Shown: positions 9,401 to 17,552 of the stretch, one piece after another
How positions within the stretch are numbered: the first letter of the stretch is position 1
How the letters are laid out: every line of letters starts with the position of its first letter
From: Bacillota bacterium
GTDB lineage: Bacteria; Bacillota; Clostridia; Lachnospirales; Lachnospiraceae
Assembly: GCA_023402845.1 (NCBI GenBank)
Contig: JAEYFP010000055.1
Span: 1-64,000, forward strand
Reading direction: 5' to 3'
Length of the DNA: 64,000 bases
Notes under the pieces: generated by a model
The model's database searches: none
What the model was told of the DNA's origin: nothing
Seen by the model: only the letters and a program-made list of their open reading frames with translations
Translations under genes and position numbers: made by a program

Positions 9401-9625
9401 CCCATTATTCGAACCATCCCTCTGCCATATTTCACAATAGTATGTACCGGTGAATGTGACTGATTCTATATAGTTGTAATTAGTATTCTGCTGCAATGGA
9501 ATTGTTACAATTTCATCATTTGCAGCCCACACCGGAACCAGACACATATTGATCATGAAAAAAATAGCAAATAAAAATATTATTTTTTTTAAATGGCAAA
9601 TTCTTAAATAGTTAAATACTCTCAT
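6485..9625 (-). CDS. Large Ig-like repeat surface protein with DUF4366 C-terminus (CD1107 family)
   Basis: This 1046-residue protein has a signal peptide (hydrophobic IIFLFAIFFMINMCLVPVWA, ending near residue 35). It then has an Ig-like region and at least five repeats ending in a D-x-x-GN signature (KDNEGN, RDKAGN, KDAAGN, KDRYGN, YDGVGN). A DUF4366-type segment (VFYTIRGQDGAIFYLV) leads to one membrane helix (SIMILLLAIVVGGAYYYF, about 980-1000) and an acidic cytoplasmic tail. It is probably displayed on the cell surface for contact or channel assembly. The ATG at 9625 has GGAGG at good spacing; the ATG two codons earlier is too close to it. It overlaps the upstream gene by 14 bases. Two copies of the ATSH palindrome fall at residues 872-875 and 1037-1040. 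Confidence 0.8.
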   Translation of the reverse strand: MRVFNYLRICHLKKIIFLFAIFFMINMCLVPVWAANDEIVTIPLQQNTNYNYIESVTFTGTYYCEIWQRDGSNNGDWYINGYGGQASFNGNVYGVRKSDGNSELVQNYSFTYNLSSSNNPSSFNYTLPLTADLKTKYSNFYITCTASASNTITYEDQKKSSYNGYPVRRSQDASISYAITGKKYTHVRITNNLSDVTSIENKNAIFQIQATFPSGIEDYQWQKATSQGETSLWTNIEDGALYSGTKSNALIIKNCTTDMTGDKYRCVLKSNTVGIADAVSKEGVLTVMKKNYKSIEAKTVTKTMDVGKNLNISEVLVLLKYDNDTSEFADGFSNLCFKNSDGELVSEKVIALGENTFTVLLQDETNPCETELNIMGADLSAPKFNCTVRWKDGAEYGQDISNDNNRSLIFSIDASDNVTEKSDIQYAVYKDQTLLIDYEKNSEIEITAASGNGTYTIYAKDNEGNISEGQDYSITAWDFEKPETVRVIQNPTEDQYSVYRTATVNASDTIGYPEKPYFWMKKTDSFDYDKADWSSSPDFITVENGTYTVYVRDKAGNYASQDVVISKIDHDAPEIDSVDILLDADKNVLISVNASDDTDMAYCINGGTWQTEASFQIAEDGIYKIQVKDAAGNISKATTQYIDIAVIKGESPVLSSNGITSFSTISPASWTSGAVTISLKLPEETKKILADEPYSWNSETAWKTTDHTQAIMNGKYKVYIKDRYGNQYESGDIAVNNIDRTNPTVSAKASNAAITITGADKESGLDRITVKGGDLSGETVIKVFTGNESSSSVSYTALANGTYTVAAYDGVGNKSTSDVTVSGIENKKQETESKGSSNQSTTNNYYTTEPKDTDTTKKTESDLGKITATVDATSHEDVLDAQPNYAGEEIGSASINSTKGEDRVFYTIRGQDGAIFYLVADDGSAQLMDAVTMSDLEQLDQEQESVEEEESDVGFFGTKEVTELDETDLEKEDETVEEKKSNGTAKSIMILLLAIVVGGAYYYFKVYRGQKNTYDIDEFDDEEEDAPLEFENAIPDATSHEEDCEE
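6506..6519. repeat. ATSH palindrome, site 1
   Basis: A perfect ATGCGACGTCGCAT. It encodes Ala-Thr-Ser-His at residues 1037-1040, in the last ten residues of the large surface protein (context PDATSHEED). Confidence 0.9.
7001..7014. repeat. ATSH palindrome, site 2
   Basis: A perfect ATGCGACGTCGCAT. It encodes residues 872-875 of the large surface protein (context VDATSHEDV), in the linker just before the DUF4366-like segment. Confidence 0.9.
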
Positions 9626-10703
9626 CTTCATCCTCCTCTATTTCCACCTCCACCTCCTCATGGTCATTTTTAAAATCCTGATCAGTGATATCCTCTCCGT
9701 GACCTTCTGCCCCTTCCGTCTCCTGGTTCTCGGTATCTTCCTTAGGATTTTCATCATTCTCTTGAATTTCATCCGGTTCCTGTTCCTCATCTGGAAGCGG
9801 CTCGAAATCATCAAAGAAATCCGGCGCAGCATCAAGCTCGTCCTTCTTCATTTTAATTTTTTCTCTTCTTATAAAATAGAGTGCTCCTCCTGCAGCGGCA
9901 AATAATATGATCAGTAATACCGCCACTAACGGATTTATTCCCGCTTCAGTACTCGGATCCAGCTGTGTCTGTTCTGACTTTGTGATAGTATTATCTGAAA
10001 CCTCCATACTCTCTTTAATTGGTACTGCAGTCTCCTCCATATCCAAAGCAGCGCCGGCAGTCAAGTACTTCAGATCATCATCTGTTACTGTATCAAGCAA
10101 ATACACATTATCAGTACTTTTTGCGTTATCGACAATCATATAGAATGTATGCTCATCCTTTGTATCAATGGTATAAAATTTCTTTTCATAGTCGGTCAGC
10201 CCCGTAGAGGTCGTATTGTCAATAACCGTTCCGCTGCCATCTGGTTTATCTGACGTAGAAGCCGGGGCGGTAAGGGCCGCCGAATAGCCACTGTTCATTT
10301 GCATGTTATGTACAGACGGCTGCTGCTCTAACGTATCATTTAAACCGGCAGTCGGTATGGTTTCCTTATTTGAATCCTCCTCATGCGACGTCGCATCTGT
10401 TTTTTTAGAAAGCTCCTGATCAGAAGCCGCTGCGGGAATTTCTATTTCTTTGCTGGCAACATTCCCTGCACTGTCTTTGATATACACCGTATGCGTGCTG
10501 CCTTCCTTGACGGTAAATGTATTGCTTTCCTGAAAAGAATCATCCTGATCGTCATCAATGGCATACCAAAGACTACCGCCGCTATTATCCTCTGCCGAAA
10601 CTGTTATCTTCACTTCCTTTGCCGGACATGGTACTGTAAGCATCAAAAGCATACAGAATGTCGCAAATGGCAATATATATATTTTTTTACTGACCTTGCC
10701 CAT
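9612..10703 (-). CDS. DUF4366 membrane-anchored surface protein (CD1107 family)
   Basis: The 363-residue product has a signal peptide (IYILPFATFCMLLMLTVPCPA, to about residue 28). It has one D-x-x-GN repeat (VYIKDSAGN), a DUF4366-type segment (KKFYTIDTKDEHTFYMIVD), one membrane helix (PLVAVLLIILFAAAGGALYF) and a very acidic C-terminal tail. It is a smaller paralogue of the next gene, with the same order of modules. The start at 10703 follows GAGGAGG and gives a proper signal peptide; upstream in-frame starts would not. It is translationally coupled to the larger paralogue. The ATSH palindrome encodes residues 104-107. Its role is inferred to be at the transfer channel or cell surface; the family's exact job is not known. 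Confidence 0.78.
   Translation of the reverse strand: MGKVSKKIYILPFATFCMLLMLTVPCPAKEVKITVSAEDNSGGSLWYAIDDDQDDSFQESNTFTVKEGSTHTVYIKDSAGNVASKEIEIPAAASDQELSKKTDATSHEEDSNKETIPTAGLNDTLEQQPSVHNMQMNSGYSAALTAPASTSDKPDGSGTVIDNTTSTGLTDYEKKFYTIDTKDEHTFYMIVDNAKSTDNVYLLDTVTDDDLKYLTAGAALDMEETAVPIKESMEVSDNTITKSEQTQLDPSTEAGINPLVAVLLIILFAAAGGALYFIRREKIKMKKDELDAAPDFFDDFEPLPDEEQEPDEIQENDENPKEDTENQETEGAEGHGEDITDQDFKNDHEEVEVEIEEDEDESI
10383..10396. repeat. ATSH palindrome, site 3
   Basis: A perfect ATGCGACGTCGCAT. It encodes residues 104-107 (context TDATSHEED) in the linker after the single Ig-like repeat of the 363-residue surface protein. Confidence 0.9.
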
Positions 10704-10719
10704 ATTCTTTCTTTCCTCC

Positions 10720-12147
10720 TCAATCAATATCCACCGTCGTAAATGTAATAAATGTCGGGGCTTCATTGTCAATATTCTCTATTTTCAGCTTTTTCTCCGA
10801 GATGTTTCCCGCGCCGTCCCGGACCAAAACAAGATAGCGGCCATTATCTGTTACAGCAAACTCTGTCTCTGCCTGCCATACCTCCGTTGTCTCACCGTCT
10901 TTTTTCATACAGTAAGTAAGCTCCTTGCTAAAATTATCAGTCGCGGTTATCGTCACAATATTTTCCTTAAGCCACGCTGAAGAAGCATCATAATTTATCT
11001 TTTCAATACCGGGCCCTGTATTATCAATTACGTTTACCTGAATACGGGAGGTCGTTACGTTGCCGGACTCATCCTTGACATACAACGTATATTCTGTATT
11101 TTTTGTTACCTGCATGGCAAATACCTTTTCGCTGGAATAATCCTTTTCAATGGGCTTATTCCCGCTTTCAAGAAGCGCATATAGCAGCTTTTCATCCGGA
11201 GTGTAGTTATCCTTTGCCAAAGCCGTCACGGCTACCGTCTTTGGCTCAATTTCCTCCCGATCGCTCTTGATCGCTTCAAAAGGTGTCAACTCTGCTTTCA
11301 TAATCTCAGGGGCTTCATTATCGGTTCCTAATATCGAAAGGGATGACTCTAAAAAAGAATCATCCCTTCGTAATCTCAATTTAATGTCATTACTCCCCAG
11401 CTTGACCGTATAGCTTTCCATTTCCCTTGATACCGTTTCTACAATATCACTGACGCTGCCATCCTTATTATTTTTTGTAGAAGTCTTTATGTCAGTTACA
11501 ACATAAAATTTTAACTCCTTCAACCCTTTCATGAATCGGACTGTGCCATCCGGATATTTTAATCCCGCTGAAATATCTTTGCTATTAATGATTTCTCCGG
11601 CAGTCAGCGTATCCATCGGATTGATTAAGAGTTCTGTAAAACCATCCGGGATAACCTCTAATACTGCAATATTGCTTTCAAGCTCCTTATCCGCCAGGGA
11701 AACAATACATTTAACCGAAGTTCCGGTATCCTCCTTCATATCCAGCTTTTCAACACTGCAGCTTGATATCCAGCCTGCAGCTTGGCGCGTAATCTCAAGC
11801 TTAAAATCATGACCGGCCACATTCTTTTTAATTACGCCATCCCCTTCTCTTATGAGGCCCACTGTCTCATAGGCGCTCATTTCCGTATTATAGACCTGCC
11901 ATTCATAGCACTTTGCAGTTTCACTGCCACACCAAAAGGCGGTTGACATTCCTGCTATTCCTGATATGTCCGTAGGCTGAACACTGATACTTAAGCCTTC
12001 ATTTGGGATACTGTTATCGCTTACAGAAGAGTTTTCTTCATGCGACGTCGCATCTGGTACCTCCTCTGCCATCACGCTTTGTGTATTAAACAGACACAGC
12101 AGACATAGTAAAAGCAGACATACCGGCATTTTATAGTTCTTTTTCAT
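10720..12147 (-). CDS. Secreted Ig-like repeat protein of the ICE surface-protein cluster
   Basis: The 475-residue product has a signal peptide (MPVCLLLLCLLCLFNTQSVMA, ending near residue 27). An Ig-like region follows, then at least two repeats ending in D-x-x-GN signatures (KDESGN, RDGAGN). Unlike its two downstream paralogues it lacks a DUF4366 segment and has no C-terminal membrane helix, so it is probably secreted or held by partners. It may be the displaced N-terminal half of a longer ancestor: the next gene begins only 16 bases later with the missing C-terminal type. The start at 12147 follows AAGGAG. The ATSH palindrome encodes residues 33-36, immediately after signal cleavage. Confidence 0.72.
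   Translation of the reverse strand: MKKNYKMPVCLLLLCLLCLFNTQSVMAEEVPDATSHEENSSVSDNSIPNEGLSISVQPTDISGIAGMSTAFWCGSETAKCYEWQVYNTEMSAYETVGLIREGDGVIKKNVAGHDFKLEITRQAAGWISSCSVEKLDMKEDTGTSVKCIVSLADKELESNIAVLEVIPDGFTELLINPMDTLTAGEIINSKDISAGLKYPDGTVRFMKGLKELKFYVVTDIKTSTKNNKDGSVSDIVETVSREMESYTVKLGSNDIKLRLRRDDSFLESSLSILGTDNEAPEIMKAELTPFEAIKSDREEIEPKTVAVTALAKDNYTPDEKLLYALLESGNKPIEKDYSSEKVFAMQVTKNTEYTLYVKDESGNVTTSRIQVNVIDNTGPGIEKINYDASSAWLKENIVTITATDNFSKELTYCMKKDGETTEVWQAETEFAVTDNGRYLVLVRDGAGNISEKKLKIENIDNEAPTFITFTTVDID
12040..12053. repeat. ATSH palindrome, site 4
   Basis: A perfect ATGCGACGTCGCAT. It encodes residues 33-36 (context PDATSHEEN), at the start of the mature Ig-like protein. Confidence 0.9.
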
Positions 12148-12152
12148 CTACT

Positions 12153-12440
12153 TTATGCTCCTTCTCTTGTATCAACATTTAGTTGCGACGTCGCATCCGG
12201 ATCCGCCACAGACATCTGATATAAATTTTCAAGAAATTCCATGACACTGCCTTCTTTAATTCCTTTACTGATCATTTGCAGCTGACTCTCCGTTAAATTT
12301 AATTCCCTGACCGGCTTCACTAAGATAGCTTCCTTTTCCTTGGCGATTATTCCTTCAAGATTTGTAATCTCCTCATCTATTTTTTGTTTCTGTTGTCTTT
12401 TTTTCTCAAGACGCTCTTCAAGATTTCCCAGTCTGCTCAT
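12153..12440 (-). CDS. DUF4315-family coiled-coil protein
   Basis: The 95-residue product fits DUF4315 proteins, which sit between the M23 peptidase and DUF4366 genes in many clostridial ICEs. It has an N-terminal charged coiled coil (LGNLEERLEKKRQQKQKIDE, about residues 4-23) and a C-terminal helix (LTESQLQMISKGIKEG). The ATG at 12440 is chosen because GAGGAGG lies six bases upstream; a longer form from 12476 would overlap the peptidase gene. The function is unknown. The palindrome near its C-terminus is the one variant copy of the set. Confidence 0.8.
   Translation of the reverse strand: MSRLGNLEERLEKKRQQKQKIDEEITNLEGIIAKEKEAILVKPVRELNLTESQLQMISKGIKEGSVMEFLENLYQMSVADPDATSQLNVDTREGA
12183..12196. 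repeat. ATSH palindrome, site 5 (variant)
   Basis: TTGCGACGTCGCAT: the 12-base core TGCGACGTCGCA is intact but the outer pair is broken. The peptide becomes ATSQ (residues 83-86 of the DUF4315 protein), so the DNA core is kept while the protein motif changes. Confidence 0.88.
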
Positions 12441-12453
12441 AGCTTCCTCCTCT

Positions 12454-14544
12454 TCAATTAGTAGTTTTGCCACCATAGCTAGACACCAGCAGCAGCGGAT
12501 TGATCGTATTTCCTTTATTATCCTCTATCTGCAGATGCAGATGGGCACCGGTGCTCTTCCCTGTGTTTCCTACAGTTGCGATCAGATCACCCTTCTCCAC
12601 CGTATCACCGACATGAACATTCATTGTGTTGCAGTGCATATAAATGGACACATATCCGGTTTCATCCCTGATTTCAATATAGTTTCCTGCTGATTCTGAA
12701 TATTTTGCAGTGATTACGGTTCCTGTCATAACGGATTTGATCGGTGTTCCTGTCGGCAGGGCAATATCCACGCCGGCATGAAATTTTTTAACATTGTCTA
12801 CCGGATGGACCCTCCATCCATATTGGCTGCTGATCTTGGATGTCCAATCAATGTCAAACGGATTTCCCATTACCTGATGCGCGCCGGAATATTCTTTATA
12901 CACATCGTACAGGATTTTATCTGCTTCCGGGATCTTACCTTCGACCAGTCCGGCCAAGTTATTATTTTTTAATCTTGTAATCAGGATATGTACTTCATAT
13001 TCCACTTCTTTTTCTTCTAGGGTTTCCGGATCAATCACGGTTTTTGTCCTTGTTTCCCATTTCTCCTCAAAGGAGAGGGTATATTGTTCTTTAAATAGGC
13101 TTTCAAGCTCTGCTACCACTTCCTCAAGTGTAAATTCTCCAAATATCGTGTCCAGATAGCTCATCAAAGCAATCGGATCATGACCTATATCATCACATTC
13201 GTATTGATATTCATCATATCCGGTCTTTTCTTCCTCAATATGATCTATACGCCACTGCAGATCCGTTTCCAGCTCTGTATAATAGGCATCTGCATCTGTC
13301 AGCTCCACATCCTCTGCTTTATAGGCGGCGATTAACAGTGCTTCTCCCGCAATGCCTCCGGCAGCTCCTGAAATGCCGCCTGCTACAAGAAAGATGGCAC
13401 CAAAGAGCAATAGCATGATCGCAGCCGCTATTACAACCTTACTTTTTGCCAAGGCTTCTATCAATTTTCTCTGCGCTGCTTTTTTTCCGGCATCGGATGC
13501 AGCTTTCTCCGCAAATACTGCAGAACCGCTTTTTCTAAGTGTCTTGGCGTATACCTGTTGATATTTCTTTTTTTGATATCGCTTATTATAGAGCTTTGTA
13601 TCCTTCAGTACTTCTTTATTATCATCCAGGAACTTATGATACTGATATTTGCTGCCTGTCTTGTCCAGTTTTTCAGATAATTCTTTATAACGCTCATAAG
13701 GATTTTTGATCGCGCCTTTCATACGAAGATAGGTAAAACGTGCCGCTTTATAACCCTTATGAATTGCTTCATTGCCGACAGTATCATCGTCATACTGAAA
13801 AAACCTGCTCTCAATTTTTTGATTGATTTCATATTTGACGGTACGGCGAATCAACTTCTTAGAAGGCTTTTTCACAATTGCTTTCCCGGTTCTCTGATCG
13901 ATTTTGTCCTCAAATCGCAGGCGGCGCCTTGGCATCCGGCCGGATTCCTCCGTACCAGATGCAGATTCCTCCGGTTCTCCTTCCATGTCGCTGAAGGTAA
14001 GCCGCCGTTTTTTGGGTGCCCGTTCAAAAGCCTTGTCTGTTTTTTCCTTAAGCCTATCGTATTTTCTCTGGTATCTTAAGGTTGTCTTGGAGTAATCAAT
14101 CTTCTGTTCAGCCTCTAAAGAGCTATCTGATGCTGCAGAAGATGCGGAAGCGCTTTCTTTTTGATTAAGAGCTCCCGATCTTCCTGCCACAGTGCTCTCT
14201 TTATTTTGATTCTGCTTTGCATTCCCGCTCTCATTACCGATTCTGGCCACGGTTTTATGCAAGGTTTTATCTGCCGCATTGTCTCCGGCTGCAGCTGTTC
14301 GATGATTCTTCTTCCGATAGGTTCTTCTTTCCTCATTGATATCAGGCGAATTGTTCTCTTTTTGCCTGCTAAGATGCTTCATTCCTATAAATGTCGAATC
14401 ACTTTTTGAAGCATTGTACTCTTTAGCTGCCTCCCGGCTGCTGATACGCCTCTCCTCGCCTGTAACCTGATTTTGTTCATGCAAACCATCTCTGGTCATT
14501 TTCCGGGTTACAATGGCTCGGCCTTCATACTTCTCATCGGCCAT
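12454..14544 (-). CDS. CD1108-family cell-wall peptidase of the conjugation machine (M23 domain)
   Basis: The 696-residue protein has a long charged N-terminal cytoplasmic region and one membrane helix (VVIAAAIMLLLFGAIFLVAG, about 370-392). An extracellular stretch leads to a C-terminal M23 metallopeptidase domain (about 565-685) with the zinc ligands in HAGVD and the catalytic HLHL motif. M23 enzymes cut peptidoglycan cross-bridges; in conjugative systems they open the wall for the channel (the VirB1/TcpG role). There is no NlpC/P60 or SLT second enzyme domain, so this is a single-enzyme version. The ATG at 14544 follows CGGAGGA. It lies directly after the VirB4 gene in the transfer operon. 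Confidence 0.88.
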   Translation of the reverse strand: MADEKYEGRAIVTRKMTRDGLHEQNQVTGEERRISSREAAKEYNASKSDSTFIGMKHLSRQKENNSPDINEERRTYRKKNHRTAAAGDNAADKTLHKTVARIGNESGNAKQNQNKESTVAGRSGALNQKESASASSAASDSSLEAEQKIDYSKTTLRYQRKYDRLKEKTDKAFERAPKKRRLTFSDMEGEPEESASGTEESGRMPRRRLRFEDKIDQRTGKAIVKKPSKKLIRRTVKYEINQKIESRFFQYDDDTVGNEAIHKGYKAARFTYLRMKGAIKNPYERYKELSEKLDKTGSKYQYHKFLDDNKEVLKDTKLYNKRYQKKKYQQVYAKTLRKSGSAVFAEKAASDAGKKAAQRKLIEALAKSKVVIAAAIMLLLFGAIFLVAGGISGAAGGIAGEALLIAAYKAEDVELTDADAYYTELETDLQWRIDHIEEEKTGYDEYQYECDDIGHDPIALMSYLDTIFGEFTLEEVVAELESLFKEQYTLSFEEKWETRTKTVIDPETLEEKEVEYEVHILITRLKNNNLAGLVEGKIPEADKILYDVYKEYSGAHQVMGNPFDIDWTSKISSQYGWRVHPVDNVKKFHAGVDIALPTGTPIKSVMTGTVITAKYSESAGNYIEIRDETGYVSIYMHCNTMNVHVGDTVEKGDLIATVGNTGKSTGAHLHLQIEDNKGNTINPLLLVSSYGGKTTN

Positions 14545-14562
14545 TATCAATTCCTCCGATTA

Positions 14563-17532
14563 TTATATCTGTGAAGACGTTTGCTCCTGCGCTGCTAATA
14601 AGTCGCTCGGTTTAGTCGTCATGAGCTTGTACATCTTGGTATTCTGTGGGAATTCATCCACAAACGGAATAATCATATCTCCAAAGAATAAAAGTCCTCG
14701 GCCAACACCAACGTTTTCTACATATTTCATCTGATACTGGCTGATGCCAAGCTGCTCGGCTAAAATCATCAAGTCACCATGCGGTTGAGAAAGCATGGCA
14801 ATAAAATCGCTGTTCTCAAAAATATTTTCGATTTCCCGGCTGGCAAGCAGATCCTTCACATTTTGTGTAATGCCGGTCGGAATACCAAACCACTTTCTAA
14901 AACGCTTCCAAATTTCAACCGAATAGGTAGCTGTCTGCGGATCCCTGAGCAGCAGATGGAATTCATCCAGATACAAGCGTGTATATTTCTTTCCACGATT
15001 GTAGGAAACCCTGTTCCACATCTGCTCCTGGATAATTAACATGCCAAGCTTCTTAAGTTTCTTACCTAGTTTTTTTATGTTAAAGCATACAACCCGGTTA
15101 TGAAGCTGAACATTTGTCCGATGGTTAAATACCCTTAAGGAACCAAATACATAGATCTTGAATCGAGCCGCAATTTGTCTTGCTAACTCTGTTTCTATTT
15201 CGCTTATCCCCTGAAAACTGCACAGGGAATTATAAAATGTCTCAAAGATAGGTGCCTCCTCAGGAAGTGGATTCTTTGCATAATTTTCATACATTTTTCT
15301 GGCGCACTCGTCAATGACACCCTCTTCAAGGGAATCTAATCCATTTTTGCCGCCGATCAGCAGCTCCATCATCGACAATACAAATTCACACTTTAGGTCA
15401 ATGACATCATCAGGATTCTCATCCGTCTCAAGCTCTATATCAAATGGATTGATATAATCGTCACTGGTATTTGATATTTCAATGTTTTGCCCGTTTAACT
15501 CCGCCACAAGGAATCGGTACTCATCCTCCGGATCGCAGATCATGATGTCATCCGTTGTTTTCAAAAATACATCTGTGATCTCTCGTTTTACTAAAAAGGT
15601 TTTTCCACCGCCTGGTACGCCTACAACTAACCCATTGGGGTTTTTAAGTACCTTCCGATCGGCAAGAATCATATTGCCGCTGAGTGCATTCATTCCATAA
15701 TACTGCGCTCCGGAATCCTGTATAAACAATTCCTGCGTTGCAAAAGGTACGAAGGCTGCCGTAGATGTTGTTGTTAAGCTGCGCTGTATTTCAATTTGGT
15801 TGATGCCGATCGGCAGTGCAGATACATAGCCCTGCTCCTGCCGATTATCCAGACGTACATATGCGCAATTCTCTTTGCGGATTTTTCCTGCCATTTCAAA
15901 TATATTATCATCCAGCTCCCGCCGCGTCTTTGCCGTCTGAACAATCAGGCAGGTAATATGAAACATACTTTCATTTCTCTTTTGCAGATCCTCAAGCCAG
16001 TGCTTGGCCTCTTCCTCATAGGTAATAATATCCGGAGGAAGGATGTCCATATCATAACCGGATTGCACCGCATGACGCTGCTCCTTTACCTTCATTTTCT
16101 GCACTTCCACAAGATGATCTTTAATGATATCAATTGCTTTTTCCTGATCAATTGCATCCAGATGAATGCTCACCATGACATTGCTGTTGATCTCTAAGAT
16201 GTTATATAGCACTTCATCCGACAGGGTTGGCGCTACAATAGATAAGTACGATGCAGCGCCGATACGGTCACCTACACGGAAATACTTTGTGGCATCCAGT
16301 CTCGGACTGTCTTTAAAGCCAAAGCTGGATGGGGCGATAAAGTCCTTGCTGCTTAAACCGGTTTTTATCAGTGCATCCCAGTTAAATAAAAACTTTGATG
16401 GCTGCCCCGGGTGGAAAATCTGCCATAACAGCTCCAGCCGCTGATATCCGTTTAACGGTCGCGCCAGAACCCTCATCTGCTTATAATTATTAAGCAGATC
16501 CGTTGTGATTTTCTCAAGTCTGGATTTTGCATATTTATAGTTTTTTGCATGGATCCCATATGTAATATGCTTGACCCAGATAATTCCGTTATTTCCTCTA
16601 TCAAGATTTCCATTCAGCATTTTTTCATACTCTGTCCTGATCTCATTAAAATCATCATCCTGCCACGGAATACTGATTACCTTTGATATTTCATCCATGT
16701 CAAAATCAATATTGTAATAGCTAAGCTGAATATGGATACCCGGATCAAAGTAATTATAAAAATCACAGAGGTTTTCAAAGGTTGATTCTTTCTCTTCGTT
16801 ATTTGCAAGCCGGTAATCTTTGTCAAAGAATTGGATCGTCCTTGTGTAATAATCTCCCTCCACATGAAAAGTGCCATCCGGATAAGGCTTTTTATAGGGA
16901 ATCGTCTCCTGTGCGGAAGTTGGTATTTTTCCATCCCGTTTTGCCTTTTCGATAGCACTGATAATCATTTTTTTCTGTTGTCTCGTAAGCTTCATATTGG
17001 GGCTGATTTTTACCGGCTCCTTCTTTTTTTTATCCGGCTTTTTCGGATCCTCCGGTAATTTATTTTTCTGCGCCCCTTTCTTCTCATGCTCCGGAAGCTC
17101 TTTTGCCTTTCCTTTTTTGTAACTGTGCATATGCGACGTCGCATATTTTTTATGCTCCGTATCCAGCTGCATGATTTTTTCTACCTCCTGCTTTAGCGCA
17201 TCCTCTCTTAAGCATGCCTGATACAAATTATCTGTCTGATAGGGCCGATCAGTATTCCGCTTGTAGTGTGTTTCGATATAATTCTTTACAAGCTTTTCAA
17301 AATAAACACCGTTTCTTTCATAGTTGCATATAAAAAAGAACGGCGCCATAATAAGAATCATTCCATACATGCCTATTTGTATATTTTCTCTGAACATCAT
17401 TGCGATAAAAATGAAAAACCCACCGCCCAGTACCAATGCTGGTGTATAAAACTTTATTTGACGCTTGGTCAGTCCCAATATGTACTTCTTTTCTATCTTA
17501 CTTAGATCTTTTAAAACCGTTACATACGGCAT
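14563..17532 (-). CDS. PrgI-VirB4 fusion: conjugation ATPase with membrane N-terminus
   Basis: This 989-residue protein starts like PrgI proteins (KDLSKIEKKYILGLTKRQIK) with two membrane helices (about 30-46 and 54-70). A charged Lys-rich linker (about 120-175) is followed by a VirB4/TraE ATPase with Walker A GVPGGGKT (638-645) and Walker B LYLDEF (853-858). VirB4 powers type IV secretion channel assembly and substrate transfer at the inner membrane. PrgI and VirB4 are normally separate adjacent genes in this ICE family; here one continuous frame covers both, with no internal stop and no good ribosome site at the join. The ATSH palindrome (residues 131-134) falls in the join. Confidence 0.9.
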   Translation of the reverse strand: MPYVTVLKDLSKIEKKYILGLTKRQIKFYTPALVLGGGFFIFIAMMFRENIQIGMYGMILIMAPFFFICNYERNGVYFEKLVKNYIETHYKRNTDRPYQTDNLYQACLREDALKQEVEKIMQLDTEHKKYATSHMHSYKKGKAKELPEHEKKGAQKNKLPEDPKKPDKKKKEPVKISPNMKLTRQQKKMIISAIEKAKRDGKIPTSAQETIPYKKPYPDGTFHVEGDYYTRTIQFFDKDYRLANNEEKESTFENLCDFYNYFDPGIHIQLSYYNIDFDMDEISKVISIPWQDDDFNEIRTEYEKMLNGNLDRGNNGIIWVKHITYGIHAKNYKYAKSRLEKITTDLLNNYKQMRVLARPLNGYQRLELLWQIFHPGQPSKFLFNWDALIKTGLSSKDFIAPSSFGFKDSPRLDATKYFRVGDRIGAASYLSIVAPTLSDEVLYNILEINSNVMVSIHLDAIDQEKAIDIIKDHLVEVQKMKVKEQRHAVQSGYDMDILPPDIITYEEEAKHWLEDLQKRNESMFHITCLIVQTAKTRRELDDNIFEMAGKIRKENCAYVRLDNRQEQGYVSALPIGINQIEIQRSLTTTSTAAFVPFATQELFIQDSGAQYYGMNALSGNMILADRKVLKNPNGLVVGVPGGGKTFLVKREITDVFLKTTDDIMICDPEDEYRFLVAELNGQNIEISNTSDDYINPFDIELETDENPDDVIDLKCEFVLSMMELLIGGKNGLDSLEEGVIDECARKMYENYAKNPLPEEAPIFETFYNSLCSFQGISEIETELARQIAARFKIYVFGSLRVFNHRTNVQLHNRVVCFNIKKLGKKLKKLGMLIIQEQMWNRVSYNRGKKYTRLYLDEFHLLLRDPQTATYSVEIWKRFRKWFGIPTGITQNVKDLLASREIENIFENSDFIAMLSQPHGDLMILAEQLGISQYQMKYVENVGVGRGLLFFGDMIIPFVDEFPQNTKMYKLMTTKPSDLLAAQEQTSSQI
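17131..17144. repeat. ATSH palindrome, site 6
   Basis: A perfect ATGCGACGTCGCAT, extended by AT on each side to an 18-bp palindrome (17129-17146). It encodes residues 131-134 (context KKYATSHMHS) in the linker between the PrgI and VirB4 parts. Confidence 0.9.
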
Positions 17533-17552
17533 TGTGTCTCTCCTTCCCTGTA

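Noticed and set aside
9638..9905. Frames on both strands within the acidic tail of the 363-residue surface protein
   Set aside because: They arise from Glu/Asp-rich codon runs read in other frames and have no ribosome sites.
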